Below are positions 6,468-14,494 of a DNA stretch of 64,000 nt, in pieces. Positions within the stretch are counted from its first letter, which is position 1. Every line of letters begins with the position of its first letter. The notes beneath the pieces were generated by a model, which was given only the letters and a program-made list of their open reading frames with translations, was not told where the DNA came from and did no database searches. This DNA comes from Streptomyces sp. NBC_01335 (GTDB lineage Bacteria > Actinomycetota > Actinomycetes > Streptomycetales > Streptomycetaceae), in NCBI RefSeq assembly GCF_035953295.1, contig NZ_CP108370.1, positions 7,549,001-7,613,000 of the forward strand, given 5' to 3'. The position numbers were made by a program, and so were the translations under genes.

Positions 6468-8651
6468 GTGGCCGACATGGATGATCGGGTAGCGGGTGCC
6501 CTGTCATTCCCGGAAGACTGGCCCGCCCACCCGGACCTCAGCCTCGCCCTGAACCGTATGGGCAGCTTCGACTGGGATCTGGACAGTGGCCTCATGCACA
6601 TGGACCAGCCCGCGCTGGACGTGTTCGATCTGCGGGCCGAGGAGTACGACGACCAGCCGACCTCCCTCTCCCCGCGGGTTCCCGAGGACGAGGGCGCCCG
6701 GCTCGACGCCATGGTCACGCAGGCGCTGAAGGCGGGACGGGAGAGCTACGGCGCCTACTTCCGCTGCCGCCTCCGCGACGGCTCGCTGCGCTGGACCCAT
6801 ACGCAGGGGTTCATCCGCCGCGACAGCGAGGGCCGGCCCCGCCGCATCCTGGGCATCGTCCGGGACGCCTCCCAGGAACTGGCGGACTCCGCCGCGCGTC
6901 AGGAGCTCGACGAGGAGCGGCGCCGGCGGACCAGCCTGGTGCAGGCCACCTCGGCGGCGCTCGCCCACGCCCGTACGGTGCAGGACGTCATCGACGTGCT
7001 CAAGAACTCCCGGGGCCTGGCCCACCTGGGGGCGACCAGCCTCGTCATGGGGCTGCTGGAGGCCGGGCGCATCCATCTGGTGGCGGACGGACCCGAGGGG
7101 TCGTTCGTGCCGGGCACCCGCTACACGCGGGTGGACGAGCGATACCCCATGAGCGAGGTGCTGCGGACGCTGGAGCCCCGGTTCATCGAGACCTCCGAGG
7201 ACTTCGCCACCTCCTACCCCGAGCTCTGGGACCAGGTCGGCCATCTCGGGATCACCTCCGCCGCCTATCTGCCGCTCATCGCCCAGGCCCGCCCGATCGG
7301 CGCGCTCGGCCTGCTGTACAACGACCGGGTGGGCTTCGCCGACGACGAGCGCAACCTCCTGGTCTCCCTCGGCAGTTCGATCGCGCAGAGCCTTCAGCGC
7401 GCGATGCTCTACGAGCAGGAGCACGACCTCGCCGAGGGGCTCCAGCAGGCGATGCTGCCGCGCCGCATCCCGGAGGTGCCGGGCGCGCAGGTCGCCGTCC
7501 AGTACCGGTCCGCCCGGATGGGGCGCGACATCGGCGGCGACTGGTACGACGTCATCCCGCTCCCCGGCGGCCGGGTCGGCGCCGTCATCGGGGACGTACA
7601 GGGCCACGACACCCACGCCGCGGCCGTGATGGGACAGCTCCGGATCGTGCTGCGCGCCTACGCGGCCGAGGGGCACAGCCCCGCCACGGTCATGGCCCGT
7701 GCCTCCGTCTTCCTGCACGAGCTGGACACCGACCGCTTCGCCACCTGCAACTACGCCGAGGTCGACCTGACCACCGGGGTGATGCAGATGGTCCGGGCCG
7801 GGCACATGGAACCGCTGGTCCGCAACCCCGACGGCAGCTGCCACAAGCTGTTCGTCGAAGGCGGCCTGCCGCTCGGGCTCTCGGCCGAGTTCGGCAGCCT
7901 GGACTATCCGGTGAGCACCGTCGAACTCGACCCCGGGCAGACGCTGGTGTTCTACACCGACGGCCTGGTGGAGCTCCCCGACACCGATTTCGACGCCGGA
8001 ATGCGGCTGCTGACCGACATGGTGCGGGGCGGCCCGCAGGACATCCGGCGGCTGGCCGGCCGGCTCTGCGATTCGGTCGACGAGCGCGGCGGTGAGGACG
8101 ACGTGGCGGTCCTCCTGCTGCGGCGGGACGCGGCGCCCACGCCGCAGCCCGGCGGGCGGCTCCGGCAGCACGTGGCCCAGAACGACCCGGAGGCGCTGAG
8201 TTCGGCCCGTCACATGATCAGGGCGGCGGTCCGCGCCTGGGGCGCCAGGGAACGTGCGGACGAGATCGAACTCGCCGCCGACGAGCTGATGACCAATGCC
8301 CTGATGCACACGGACGGCGGGGTGATCGTCACCATCCGGATCCTCGCCGGAGGCGAGCGCCGGCTGCGGGTGGACGTGGAGGACCGGTCCAGCGCGCTGC
8401 CGCGCCGCCGCGACGCGGGGGACGCCGGTGTCTCCGGGCGCGGGCTGATGCTCGTCGACCGGCTCGCCGACGTCTGGGGGGTGGAGTCGCGGGGCGGCGG
8501 CAAGTGCGTCTGGGGCGAGTTCCTCATCCCCGAACGGTTCGACCGGCCGGGGAGGCCCGCCCGCCGTGAGCCCCACGAGCTCCCCGACCGGCCCGAACCG
8601 CCCGACCGGCCCGGCGGCCCCGGACGGTTCGGTCCGTCCCGGCGTTCCTGA
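6468..8651 (+). CDS. PAS-GAF-SpoIIE phosphatase-HATPase regulator
   Basis: 727 residues. A PAS domain (about 20-135, with FDWDLDSG and the PAC-type LGIVRDASQE) is followed by GAF (about 160-320), a PP2C-like SpoIIE/RsbU phosphatase (about 330-545, with GRDIGGDWYDV, GDVQGHDTHAA and GGEDDVAVLLLRR), and a C-terminal GHKL kinase of anti-sigma type (about 555-685, with ELAADELMTNALMH). Such proteins dephosphorylate anti-sigma-factor antagonists and may rephosphorylate them through the kinase-like end, so the protein can switch a SigB-type partner in response to a signal bound by PAS or GAF. The last 40 residues are proline-rich and probably disordered. The GTG at 6468 has AAAGGG 7 bp upstream; ATG 6477 is an alternative. 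A SigB-type sigma gene sits 6 kb away at the left edge. Confidence 0.9.
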   Translation: MADMDDRVAGALSFPEDWPAHPDLSLALNRMGSFDWDLDSGLMHMDQPALDVFDLRAEEYDDQPTSLSPRVPEDEGARLDAMVTQALKAGRESYGAYFRCRLRDGSLRWTHTQGFIRRDSEGRPRRILGIVRDASQELADSAARQELDEERRRRTSLVQATSAALAHARTVQDVIDVLKNSRGLAHLGATSLVMGLLEAGRIHLVADGPEGSFVPGTRYTRVDERYPMSEVLRTLEPRFIETSEDFATSYPELWDQVGHLGITSAAYLPLIAQARPIGALGLLYNDRVGFADDERNLLVSLGSSIAQSLQRAMLYEQEHDLAEGLQQAMLPRRIPEVPGAQVAVQYRSARMGRDIGGDWYDVIPLPGGRVGAVIGDVQGHDTHAAAVMGQLRIVLRAYAAEGHSPATVMARASVFLHELDTDRFATCNYAEVDLTTGVMQMVRAGHMEPLVRNPDGSCHKLFVEGGLPLGLSAEFGSLDYPVSTVELDPGQTLVFYTDGLVELPDTDFDAGMRLLTDMVRGGPQDIRRLAGRLCDSVDERGGEDDVAVLLLRRDAAPTPQPGGRLRQHVAQNDPEALSSARHMIRAAVRAWGARERADEIELAADELMTNALMHTDGGVIVTIRILAGGERRLRVDVEDRSSALPRRRDAGDAGVSGRGLMLVDRLADVWGVESRGGGKCVWGEFLIPERFDRPGRPARREPHELPDRPEPPDRPGGPGRFGPSRRS

Positions 8652-8733
8652 GCCCGCCCTCACCCGGCCCGCCCTCACCCGGCCCGGGCTATGCCAGCCC
8701 GAACTTTGCCAGCCCGTGAACGGACTCGACCAT

Positions 8734-8747
8734 CTACCGTGCGGTAG
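8734..8747. promoter_or_regulatory. Candidate operator upstream of the acyltransferase gene
   Basis: CTACCG and CGGTAG form a 6-bp inverted repeat with a TG spacer, about 100 bp before the WS/DGAT start. A GGAAC hexamer follows directly (8749-8753) and could be the -35 of an extracytoplasmic-sigma promoter. The form suits a TetR-type repressor, but no regulator is adjacent. Confidence 0.4.
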
Positions 8748-8847
8748 CGGAACGTAACATGTCCGTTCTTGACCGTAACCGACGGCCGTGGTTTGACTGG
8801 GGGCCGCACGGCGGTCCAGCCCTTCCCCCGATGACATGAGGTCCCCC

Positions 8848-10224
8848 ATGGGTACCGAACTGCTCGCCCCTCTCGATCTCGCCTTCTGGCACCTGGAGTC
8901 CGAGGCCCACCCGATGCACCTGGGCGCGCTCGCCGTCTTCTCCCCGGTGCCCGGCGGCCCGCGGCAGGACGTGCTGGAACTGCTCCGGGAGCGCGCTGCG
9001 GCCGTCCCCCGGCTCCGGATGCGGGTACGGGACGTCCTGCTGCCCCTCGGCGGCGCGGCCTGGTCCACCGACAAGGACTTCGACGTCCGCCGCCATGTGC
9101 ACCGCACCGCGCTGCCCCCGGGGGACTTCACGGCGGCGGCGACCTCGCTCGCGGGCGACCTGATGGAACGCCCGATCGCCCGGGGGCTGCCGCCCTGGGA
9201 GATGTACCTGCTGGAGAGCGGTTCCGGCGACGGACCGTTCGCCGTGCTGGTCAAGCTGCACCACGCGCTGGCCGACGGCATGCGCGCCGTCGCGATCGGC
9301 GCGGGGATCTTCGACGAGATCGCGGCCGTCGCCTCCCGCCGCGCGACGGCCGTACGGCGCGCCCCCGTCCCGCCGCGCTCCTGGACGCCCGGCCCCCGGG
9401 AGGTCGCCGGTCTCGCGCTCGGCCGGCTCGAAGAGGTCGGGCGGGCGCTGGGCGTCGGGGCCTCCGTGGTGCGCGCCAGCCGGCTGGCGCCCGGCGGCTC
9501 CGGTGCCCTGGCGGCAGGCTCCAGCGGCACCCGGCGGCTCGTCACCGCGGACCTGGACGCCGAGGCCGTGCAGCGCGTCCGCAGAAGCGAAGGCGGTACG
9601 GCCAATGACGTGCTGCTCGCCGTCGTCGCCGGGGCGCTGAGGCGGTGGATGACCGGGCGCGGCGAGGAACTGCCCGGCGACGCCCCCCGGGCCCTGGTGC
9701 CCGTCTCGCGCCGGCGCCCCGGCGGGACCGCCCAGAACGGCAACCGGCTCTCCGCCTACCTCGTCGGCCTCCCGGTCTCCGAGCCGGACCCCCGCCGCAG
9801 GCTGCGGGCCGTACGCATCGCGATGGAGCGCAACAAGGCGGCCGGTCCGCTGAAGGGCGCGGGCGCCGTCGCCGTACTGGCCGACCGGCTGCCGCCGCTC
9901 GCCCACCGCTTCGGCGCCCCCCTCGCCGGGAACGCGGCCCGGATGCTCTTCGACCTCCTGGTCACCAGCGTCCCGCTGCCTCGCGCCGCACTCTCGCTGG
10001 GCGGCTGCCCACTGCGCTCCCTCTACCCGATGGCCCCGCTGGCGCGCGGGCAGTCGCTCGCCGTGGCGCTCTCGACGTACGGCGGGCGGGTGCAGGTCGG
10101 CCTGGTCGCCGACGGCCGGGCGCTGCCCGACCTCGACCTGCTCGGAGCGGCGATGACCGACGAGCTCGCGGCGCTCCAAGAGCTCGCCGGGGCGCCCCTG
10201 CGGACGCTCGGCCTGGTGGAGTGA
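8848..10224 (+). CDS. Wax ester synthase/diacylglycerol acyltransferase (WS/DGAT) family protein
   Basis: 458 residues. The condensation-like acyltransferase active site HHALADG is intact at 138-144, and the N terminus (LAPLDLAFWHLESEAHPMHLG) matches the conserved opening of WS/DGAT proteins. The C-terminal half carries GTANDVLLAVVAGALRRW and LVTSVPLPRAALSLGG, typical of the family's second domain. These enzymes move an acyl group from acyl-CoA to diacylglycerol or a fatty alcohol and make triacylglycerol or wax in lipid inclusions at the membrane. The ATG at 8848 is chosen because GAGGT lies 5 bp upstream; an ATG 12 bp earlier is possible. The gene is alone. Substrate preference cannot be read from the sequence. 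Confidence 0.9.
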   Translation: MGTELLAPLDLAFWHLESEAHPMHLGALAVFSPVPGGPRQDVLELLRERAAAVPRLRMRVRDVLLPLGGAAWSTDKDFDVRRHVHRTALPPGDFTAAATSLAGDLMERPIARGLPPWEMYLLESGSGDGPFAVLVKLHHALADGMRAVAIGAGIFDEIAAVASRRATAVRRAPVPPRSWTPGPREVAGLALGRLEEVGRALGVGASVVRASRLAPGGSGALAAGSSGTRRLVTADLDAEAVQRVRRSEGGTANDVLLAVVAGALRRWMTGRGEELPGDAPRALVPVSRRRPGGTAQNGNRLSAYLVGLPVSEPDPRRRLRAVRIAMERNKAAGPLKGAGAVAVLADRLPPLAHRFGAPLAGNAARMLFDLLVTSVPLPRAALSLGGCPLRSLYPMAPLARGQSLAVALSTYGGRVQVGLVADGRALPDLDLLGAAMTDELAALQELAGAPLRTLGLVE

Positions 10225-10343
10225 TCGGACTGATTCCTGGTAAAGGGAGGAAATGAGCAGCATCCACTCGGTTGACTTGCCCCAGTGATCCGATGAATTA
10301 TCGCCCTGTACGGAAAGCGATCATTCAGTGAGGGCGGCAGGCC

Positions 10344-11357
10344 ATGCGGCGCAGCACACTCGGACGTACCGCCGTCGAGGTCACCGAACTGTCCTTCGGG
10401 GCAGCGGCCATCGGCAATCTCTTCAGCGTCGTCGACCCCGAGCAGGCGGACCTCGCGGTGGACGCCGCGTGGGACGAGGGCGTCCGGCACTTCGACACCG
10501 CCCCGCACTACGGCCTCGGCCTCTCCGAGCGGCGGCTCGGAGCCGCACTGCGGTCCCGGCCCCGCTCCTCGTACACCCTCTCCACCAAGGTCGGTCGGAT
10601 CCTCGACCCGCTGCCCGCCGGGGCCCCGGTGCCGGACGGTGGCCTCGACGACGGGTTCGCCGTCCCCGTGACCCACCGCAGACGCTGGGACTTCAGCGCG
10701 GACGGGGTGCGCAGGTCCATCGAGGACAGCCTGGGGCGCCTGGGTCTCGAACGGATCGACGTGGCCTATCTGCACGACCCCGACGATCACGCGGAAGCCG
10801 CCTTCGGCGAGGCCTACCCCGCCCTGGAACGGCTGCGCGACGAGGGCGTCGTCGGCGCGATCGGCGCCGGAATGAACCAGACCGCGATGCTCACCCGCTT
10901 CCTCCGGGACACCGACGTCGACGTCGTGCTCTGCGCCGGCCGCCACACCCTGCTCGACGGCAGCGCGCTGGACGAACTCCTCCCCGAGGCCGAGGCCCGG
11001 GGCCGCAGCGTCGTCGTCGGCGGGGTCTTCAACTCGGGCCTCCTCGCCGACCCGCGCCCCGGCGCCCCGTACGACTACGCGGCCGCCCCCGCCGCACTGC
11101 TCGAACGCGCCCTGCGCATGAAGGCCGTCACCGAGGCGCACGGCGTCCCGCTGCGCGCCGCCGCCCTGCACCACTCCCTCGCCCACCCGGCCGTCGCCAG
11201 CGTGCTGGTCGGCACCCGCTCGCCCGACGAGGTGCGCGACGCCGCCGCCCTGCTGCGTACCCCGCTGCCGTCGGCGCTCTGGGACGACCTGCGGGCCGAA
11301 GGGCTCCTCCCGGCCCCCGGCGCACCCACCGGGTCCCGCGCCCCCGAGGAGCGCTGA
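10344..11357 (+). CDS. Aldo/keto reductase, L-fucose/aldose 1-dehydrogenase type
   Basis: 337 residues, an (alpha/beta)8 aldo/keto reductase. The catalytic residues are visible: D51 and Y56 in FDTAPHYG, K82 in STKVGR and H144 in YLHDPDD. The segment FDTAPHYGLGLSERRLG and the later HRRRWDFSADGVRRSIEDSL are typical of the D-threo-aldose/L-fucose 1-dehydrogenase branch, which oxidises the sugar to its lactone with NAD(P)+. The next gene starts 1 bp after this stop and encodes a lactonase-type amidohydrolase, which fits this reading. No fuconate dehydratase or transporter is adjacent, so this is only the first half of a sugar-oxidation route. The ribosome site is weak. Confidence 0.85.
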   Translation: MRRSTLGRTAVEVTELSFGAAAIGNLFSVVDPEQADLAVDAAWDEGVRHFDTAPHYGLGLSERRLGAALRSRPRSSYTLSTKVGRILDPLPAGAPVPDGGLDDGFAVPVTHRRRWDFSADGVRRSIEDSLGRLGLERIDVAYLHDPDDHAEAAFGEAYPALERLRDEGVVGAIGAGMNQTAMLTRFLRDTDVDVVLCAGRHTLLDGSALDELLPEAEARGRSVVVGGVFNSGLLADPRPGAPYDYAAAPAALLERALRMKAVTEAHGVPLRAAALHHSLAHPAVASVLVGTRSPDEVRDAAALLRTPLPSALWDDLRAEGLLPAPGAPTGSRAPEER

Positions 11358-11358
11358 C

Positions 11359-12216
11359 ATGACGGCCCCCGCGACGACCGTCGACGCCCACCACCACGTC
11401 TGGGACCTCTCCGTACGCGACCAGGAGTGGATCACCGGCGAGGAACTCGCCCCCATCCGGCGCAACTTCACCCTCGCCGACCTGGAACCCGAGGCCCGGG
11501 CGGCGGGCGTGGGCGCCACCGTCCTCGTCCAGACCGTCACCGTCGCCGAGGAGACGCCCGAGTTCCTCGCCCTCGCCCACGGCAGCGACCTCGTCGCCGG
11601 GGTCGTCGGCTGGACCGACCTCACCGCCCCGGACGTCGCCGGCGCCCTCGCCGCACTGCGGGAGCTGCCCGGCGGCGACCTGCTGACCGGCATCCGCCAC
11701 CAGGTCCAGGGCGAGAGCGACCCGCGCTGGCTGCTCCGCCCCGACGTACTGCGCGGCCTGGCCGCCGTCGCCGACGCCGGTCTCGCCTACGACCTGATCG
11801 TCCGCCCCCACCAGCTGCCCGCCGCCACGGCCGCCGCCGCGCTGCTGCCCGGGCTCACCTTCGTACTCGACCACGCGGGGAAGCCCCCCGTCGCCCAGGG
11901 ACACCTCCAGCCCTGGGCCGACGACCTGCGCGGGCTGGCCGCGCTGCCCAACGCGGTCTGCAAGCTCTCCGGCCTCGTCACCGAAGCCGACCCGCACCAC
12001 TGGACCACGGACGACCTGCGCCCCTTCACCGACGTCCTGCTCGAAGCGTTCGGACCGCACCGGCTGATGTTCGGCTCGGACTGGCCCGTGTGCCGGCTCG
12101 CCGCCCCGTACGCGGAGGTCCTGGACGCCGCGCGCACGCTCACCGCCGGCCTCTCCGCGGACGAGCGCGCCGCCGTCTTCGCCGGGACGGCGACCCGCGT
12201 GTACCGGCTCGGCTGA
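11359..12216 (+). CDS. Amidohydrolase family lactonase (L-fuconolactonase type)
   Basis: 285 residues, a TIM-barrel metal-dependent hydrolase of the COG3618/amidohydrolase-2 group. The metal-binding start DAHHHVWDL, the mid-barrel histidine of LDHAGKPP, and the C-terminal MFGSDWPVCRL with its aspartate are all present. Members open sugar lactones such as L-fucono-1,5-lactone or 2-pyrone-4,6-dicarboxylate. It is translationally coupled to the aldo/keto reductase (TGA, one base, ATG; GAGGA at 11346-11350), so the pair probably oxidises a sugar and hydrolyses the lactone in the cytoplasm. The exact sugar is inference. Confidence 0.85.
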   Translation: MTAPATTVDAHHHVWDLSVRDQEWITGEELAPIRRNFTLADLEPEARAAGVGATVLVQTVTVAEETPEFLALAHGSDLVAGVVGWTDLTAPDVAGALAALRELPGGDLLTGIRHQVQGESDPRWLLRPDVLRGLAAVADAGLAYDLIVRPHQLPAATAAAALLPGLTFVLDHAGKPPVAQGHLQPWADDLRGLAALPNAVCKLSGLVTEADPHHWTTDDLRPFTDVLLEAFGPHRLMFGSDWPVCRLAAPYAEVLDAARTLTAGLSADERAAVFAGTATRVYRLG

Positions 12217-12278
12217 ACCGCCCCGGTCGGCCCGGCCAGCGGTGGCCGACCGCACGGGGCCTGCGGCAGGCTGGATAC

Positions 12279-13139
12279 ATGCCCGAGCTGCCGGAAGTCG
12301 AAGCCCTGCGGGTCTTCCTCGGCGACCACCTGGTCGGCAGGGAGATCGCCCGCGTCCTCCCGCTCTCCGTCAACGTGCTCAAGACGTACGACCCGCCACC
12401 CGCCGCGCTGGAGGGCGCCACCGTCACCTCGGTGGACCGGCACGGCAAGTTCCTCGACATCGGTGCCGGACCGCTCCACCTCGTCACCCATCTGGCCCGG
12501 GCCGGCTGGCTCCGGTGGCGGGACTCCTTCCCCGCCAAACCGCCCGGACCCGGCAAGGGGCCGCTCGCCCTGCGCGTGGTCCTCGCCGGCGACGACGGAT
12601 TCGACCTGACCGAGATGGGCAGCAAGAAACGGCTCGCCGTGTACCTCGTCCACGACCCGATGGAGGTGCCGGGCATCGCCCGGCTCGGCCCCGACCCGCT
12701 CGCCCCGGACTTCGACCGGGACGCCCTCGCCGCCCTCCTCCACGGGGAGCGGCGCCAGATCAAGGGCGCACTCCGTGACCAGTCGCTGATCGCGGGCATC
12801 GGCAACGCCTACAGCGACGAGATCCTGCACGCCGCGAAGATGTCCCCGTTCAAGCGCACCGCCGACCTCGGCGAGGACGACATCAGCCATCTCCACACCG
12901 CGCTGCGCACCACCCTGGAGGACGCGGTCGCCCGCTCCGGCGGGGTCGCCGCCGGCGAGCTCAAGTCCGAGAAACGCAGCGGCATGCGCGTCCACGGACG
13001 TGCGGGGGAGCCCTGCCCGGTCTGCGGGGACACCGTCCTGGAGGTGTCCTTCAGCGACTCCGCGCTCCAGTACTGCCCCACCTGCCAGACCGGCGGGAAA
13101 CCGCTCGCCGACCGCAGGACCTCACGCTTCCTGAAGTGA
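12279..13139 (+). CDS. Fpg/Nei family DNA glycosylase/AP lyase
   Basis: 286 residues beginning MPELPEVEALR: the proline after the initiator methionine is the Schiff-base nucleophile and the adjacent glutamate the acid. The helix-two-turn-helix segment reads IKGALRDQSLIAGIGNAYSDE, and a C-terminal zinc finger has cysteines at 246, 249, 266 and 269 followed by the DNA-binding arginines. The protein removes oxidised bases and cuts the abasic site. The middle segment GSKKRLAVYLV and the absence of the usual MutM loop make it more like the actinobacterial Nei-type paralogues than canonical MutM. The gene stands alone; 62 bp separate it from the upstream lactonase gene. Confidence 0.9.
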   Translation: MPELPEVEALRVFLGDHLVGREIARVLPLSVNVLKTYDPPPAALEGATVTSVDRHGKFLDIGAGPLHLVTHLARAGWLRWRDSFPAKPPGPGKGPLALRVVLAGDDGFDLTEMGSKKRLAVYLVHDPMEVPGIARLGPDPLAPDFDRDALAALLHGERRQIKGALRDQSLIAGIGNAYSDEILHAAKMSPFKRTADLGEDDISHLHTALRTTLEDAVARSGGVAAGELKSEKRSGMRVHGRAGEPCPVCGDTVLEVSFSDSALQYCPTCQTGGKPLADRRTSRFLK

Positions 13140-13225
13140 GCGGAACCGCACGCATCTTGAGCTGAGCGGTCCGCGCCCCAGGGGTGTCCCCTCGGTCCGC
13201 CGGACACCGCCTACACTCCGGCCTC

Positions 13226-13978
13226 ATGCTGCGCGTACTCGCCGTCGACGACGAAGAACCGGCCCTGGAGGAACTCCTCTACCTCCTGCGCGCCGACCCC
13301 CGCATCCGCAGCGCCGAAGGTGCCACCGGCGCCACCGAGGCGCTGCGCCGCATCGGCGCCGCGGTCGACGCGGTGCCCGACGACCCCGGCGCGATCGACG
13401 TCGTCTTCCTGGACATCCACATGGCCGGCCTCACCGGTCTCGACATCGCCCAGCTGCTGGCCGGGTTCGCCGCGCCGCCGCTCATCGTCTTCGTCACCGC
13501 CCACGAGGGCTTCGCCGGCCACGCCTTCGACCTCAAGGCCGTCGACTACGTGCTCAAGCCCGTGCGCCGCGAACGCCTCGCCGAGGCCGTCCGCCGCGTC
13601 GCCGAACAGGTGGGGGAGCGCACCGCCCCCGCGCACGACACCGGCGGCGACCCCGTGCAGGTCGAACTCGGCGGAGTGATCCGGTTCGTGCCCGTCGAGG
13701 ACATCGCGTACGCCGAAGCCCAGGGCGACTACGCCCGCCTGCACACCGACACCGGCAGCCACCTCGTACGGATTCCGCTCACCACCCTGGAGGAGCGCTG
13801 GCGCTCCCGGGGCTTCGTCCGCATCCACCGCCGCCACCTCGTCGCCCTCGCCCGCATCGACGAACTCCGCCTGGACGCGGGCAGCATGAGCGTCCGCATC
13901 GGCGGTGCGGAACTCGCCGTCAGCCGCCGCCACAGCCGCGCCCTGCGCGATCGGCTGATGCGCCAGGGAAGCCGCTGA
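13226..13978 (+). CDS. LytTR-family response regulator
   Basis: 250 residues. A receiver domain occupies about 1-125: acidic pocket D8-D9, phosphoacceptor D63 in VVFLDIHM, and the conserved lysine in DYVLKPVRRERL. A LytTR DNA-binding domain follows (about 148-246) with EDIAYAEAQGDYARLHT and RGFVRIHRRHLVAL. It is the first gene of a locus that also holds a DUF485 protein, an acetate-type symporter and a LytS-like kinase, which is the expected partner. By analogy with YpdAB and BtsSR, such pairs sense an extracellular carboxylate and switch on its transporter. The ATG is the start of MLRVLAVDDEE; longer upstream starts add a non-conserved tail. Confidence 0.9.
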   Translation: MLRVLAVDDEEPALEELLYLLRADPRIRSAEGATGATEALRRIGAAVDAVPDDPGAIDVVFLDIHMAGLTGLDIAQLLAGFAAPPLIVFVTAHEGFAGHAFDLKAVDYVLKPVRRERLAEAVRRVAEQVGERTAPAHDTGGDPVQVELGGVIRFVPVEDIAYAEAQGDYARLHTDTGSHLVRIPLTTLEERWRSRGFVRIHRRHLVALARIDELRLDAGSMSVRIGGAELAVSRRHSRALRDRLMRQGSR

Positions 13979-14025
13979 CCAGGCCCCTTTCCAGCCGACC
14001 CCCGCGCGCCCTAGACTTCCGGCCC

Positions 14026-14388
14026 ATGTCCGCAGAGCCCACGCCCCGGCGCGAGGTCGTCACCGGAGTGCCCCGGCGGGTGCGTCCGCTGCCGCGCCAC
14101 CGCACCCAGTCCGAGATCGACGAGCAGACCGCCCTCGGCGGAGCCTACGTACGCTCCCTGATGCGCAGCCAGCTCCGGGCCGGACTCACCGCCTTCGCCG
14201 CCCTCGCGCTCGTCGCCGGCACCCTCCCCCTCGTCTTCACCACCCTGCACAGCGGCGCGGTCGTCTGGGCCGCCCTCGGGTTCGCCGCCTACCCGCCGAT
14301 CACCCTGCTCGCCTGGTGGTACGTACGCCGGGCCGAACGCAACGAGCGGGACTTCGCCCGGCTCGTGGAAGGCCGCCCCGCCCTGTGA
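14026..14388 (+). CDS. DUF485-type small membrane protein
   Basis: 120 residues: a basic cytoplasmic N terminus of about 55 residues, then two membrane segments (about 55-75 and 80-100) and a charged C terminus. Size, topology and position directly before a sodium/acetate-type symporter match the DUF485 proteins that accompany ActP/MctP transporters. The role is not proven; it may assemble or regulate the symporter. It starts 47 bp after the response-regulator gene and probably shares its transcript. Confidence 0.8.
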   Translation: MSAEPTPRREVVTGVPRRVRPLPRHRTQSEIDEQTALGGAYVRSLMRSQLRAGLTAFAALALVAGTLPLVFTTLHSGAVVWAALGFAAYPPITLLAWWYVRRAERNERDFARLVEGRPAL

Positions 14389-14429
14389 GAAACCCCGCCG
14401 GCCCCCCGCCCGACCCCGTCGCCCGCCCC

Positions 14430-14489
14430 GGTGAAGGGTGCCCCGGTCAAGGGCGCTCCGGTGAAGGGCGCCCCGGTGAAAGGTGCCCC
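14430..14489 (+). repeat. Four 15-bp tandem repeats before the symporter gene
   Basis: Units GGTGAAGGGTGCCCC, GGTCAAGGGCGCTCC, GGTGAAGGGCGCCCC and GGTGAAAGGTGCCCC lie between the DUF485 gene and the symporter start. Each unit holds a GAAGGG/GAAAGG ribosome-site-like core; the last one (14478-14483) is at a usable distance from the GTG start at 14495. Copy-number change would alter how many ribosome sites precede the gene. Confidence 0.8.
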
Positions 14490-14494
14490 GAACG

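Noticed and set aside
6504..9743. 1079-codon open frame on the minus strand over the phosphatase and WS/DGAT genes
   Set aside because: Shadow frame: third-position GC periodicity supports the plus-strand genes, which have complete domains.
14430..14489. CRISPR-like or coding KGAPV repeat
   Set aside because: Units are only 15 bp, directly adjacent without spacers, and the frame encoding KGAPV continues as a shadow of the symporter gene.
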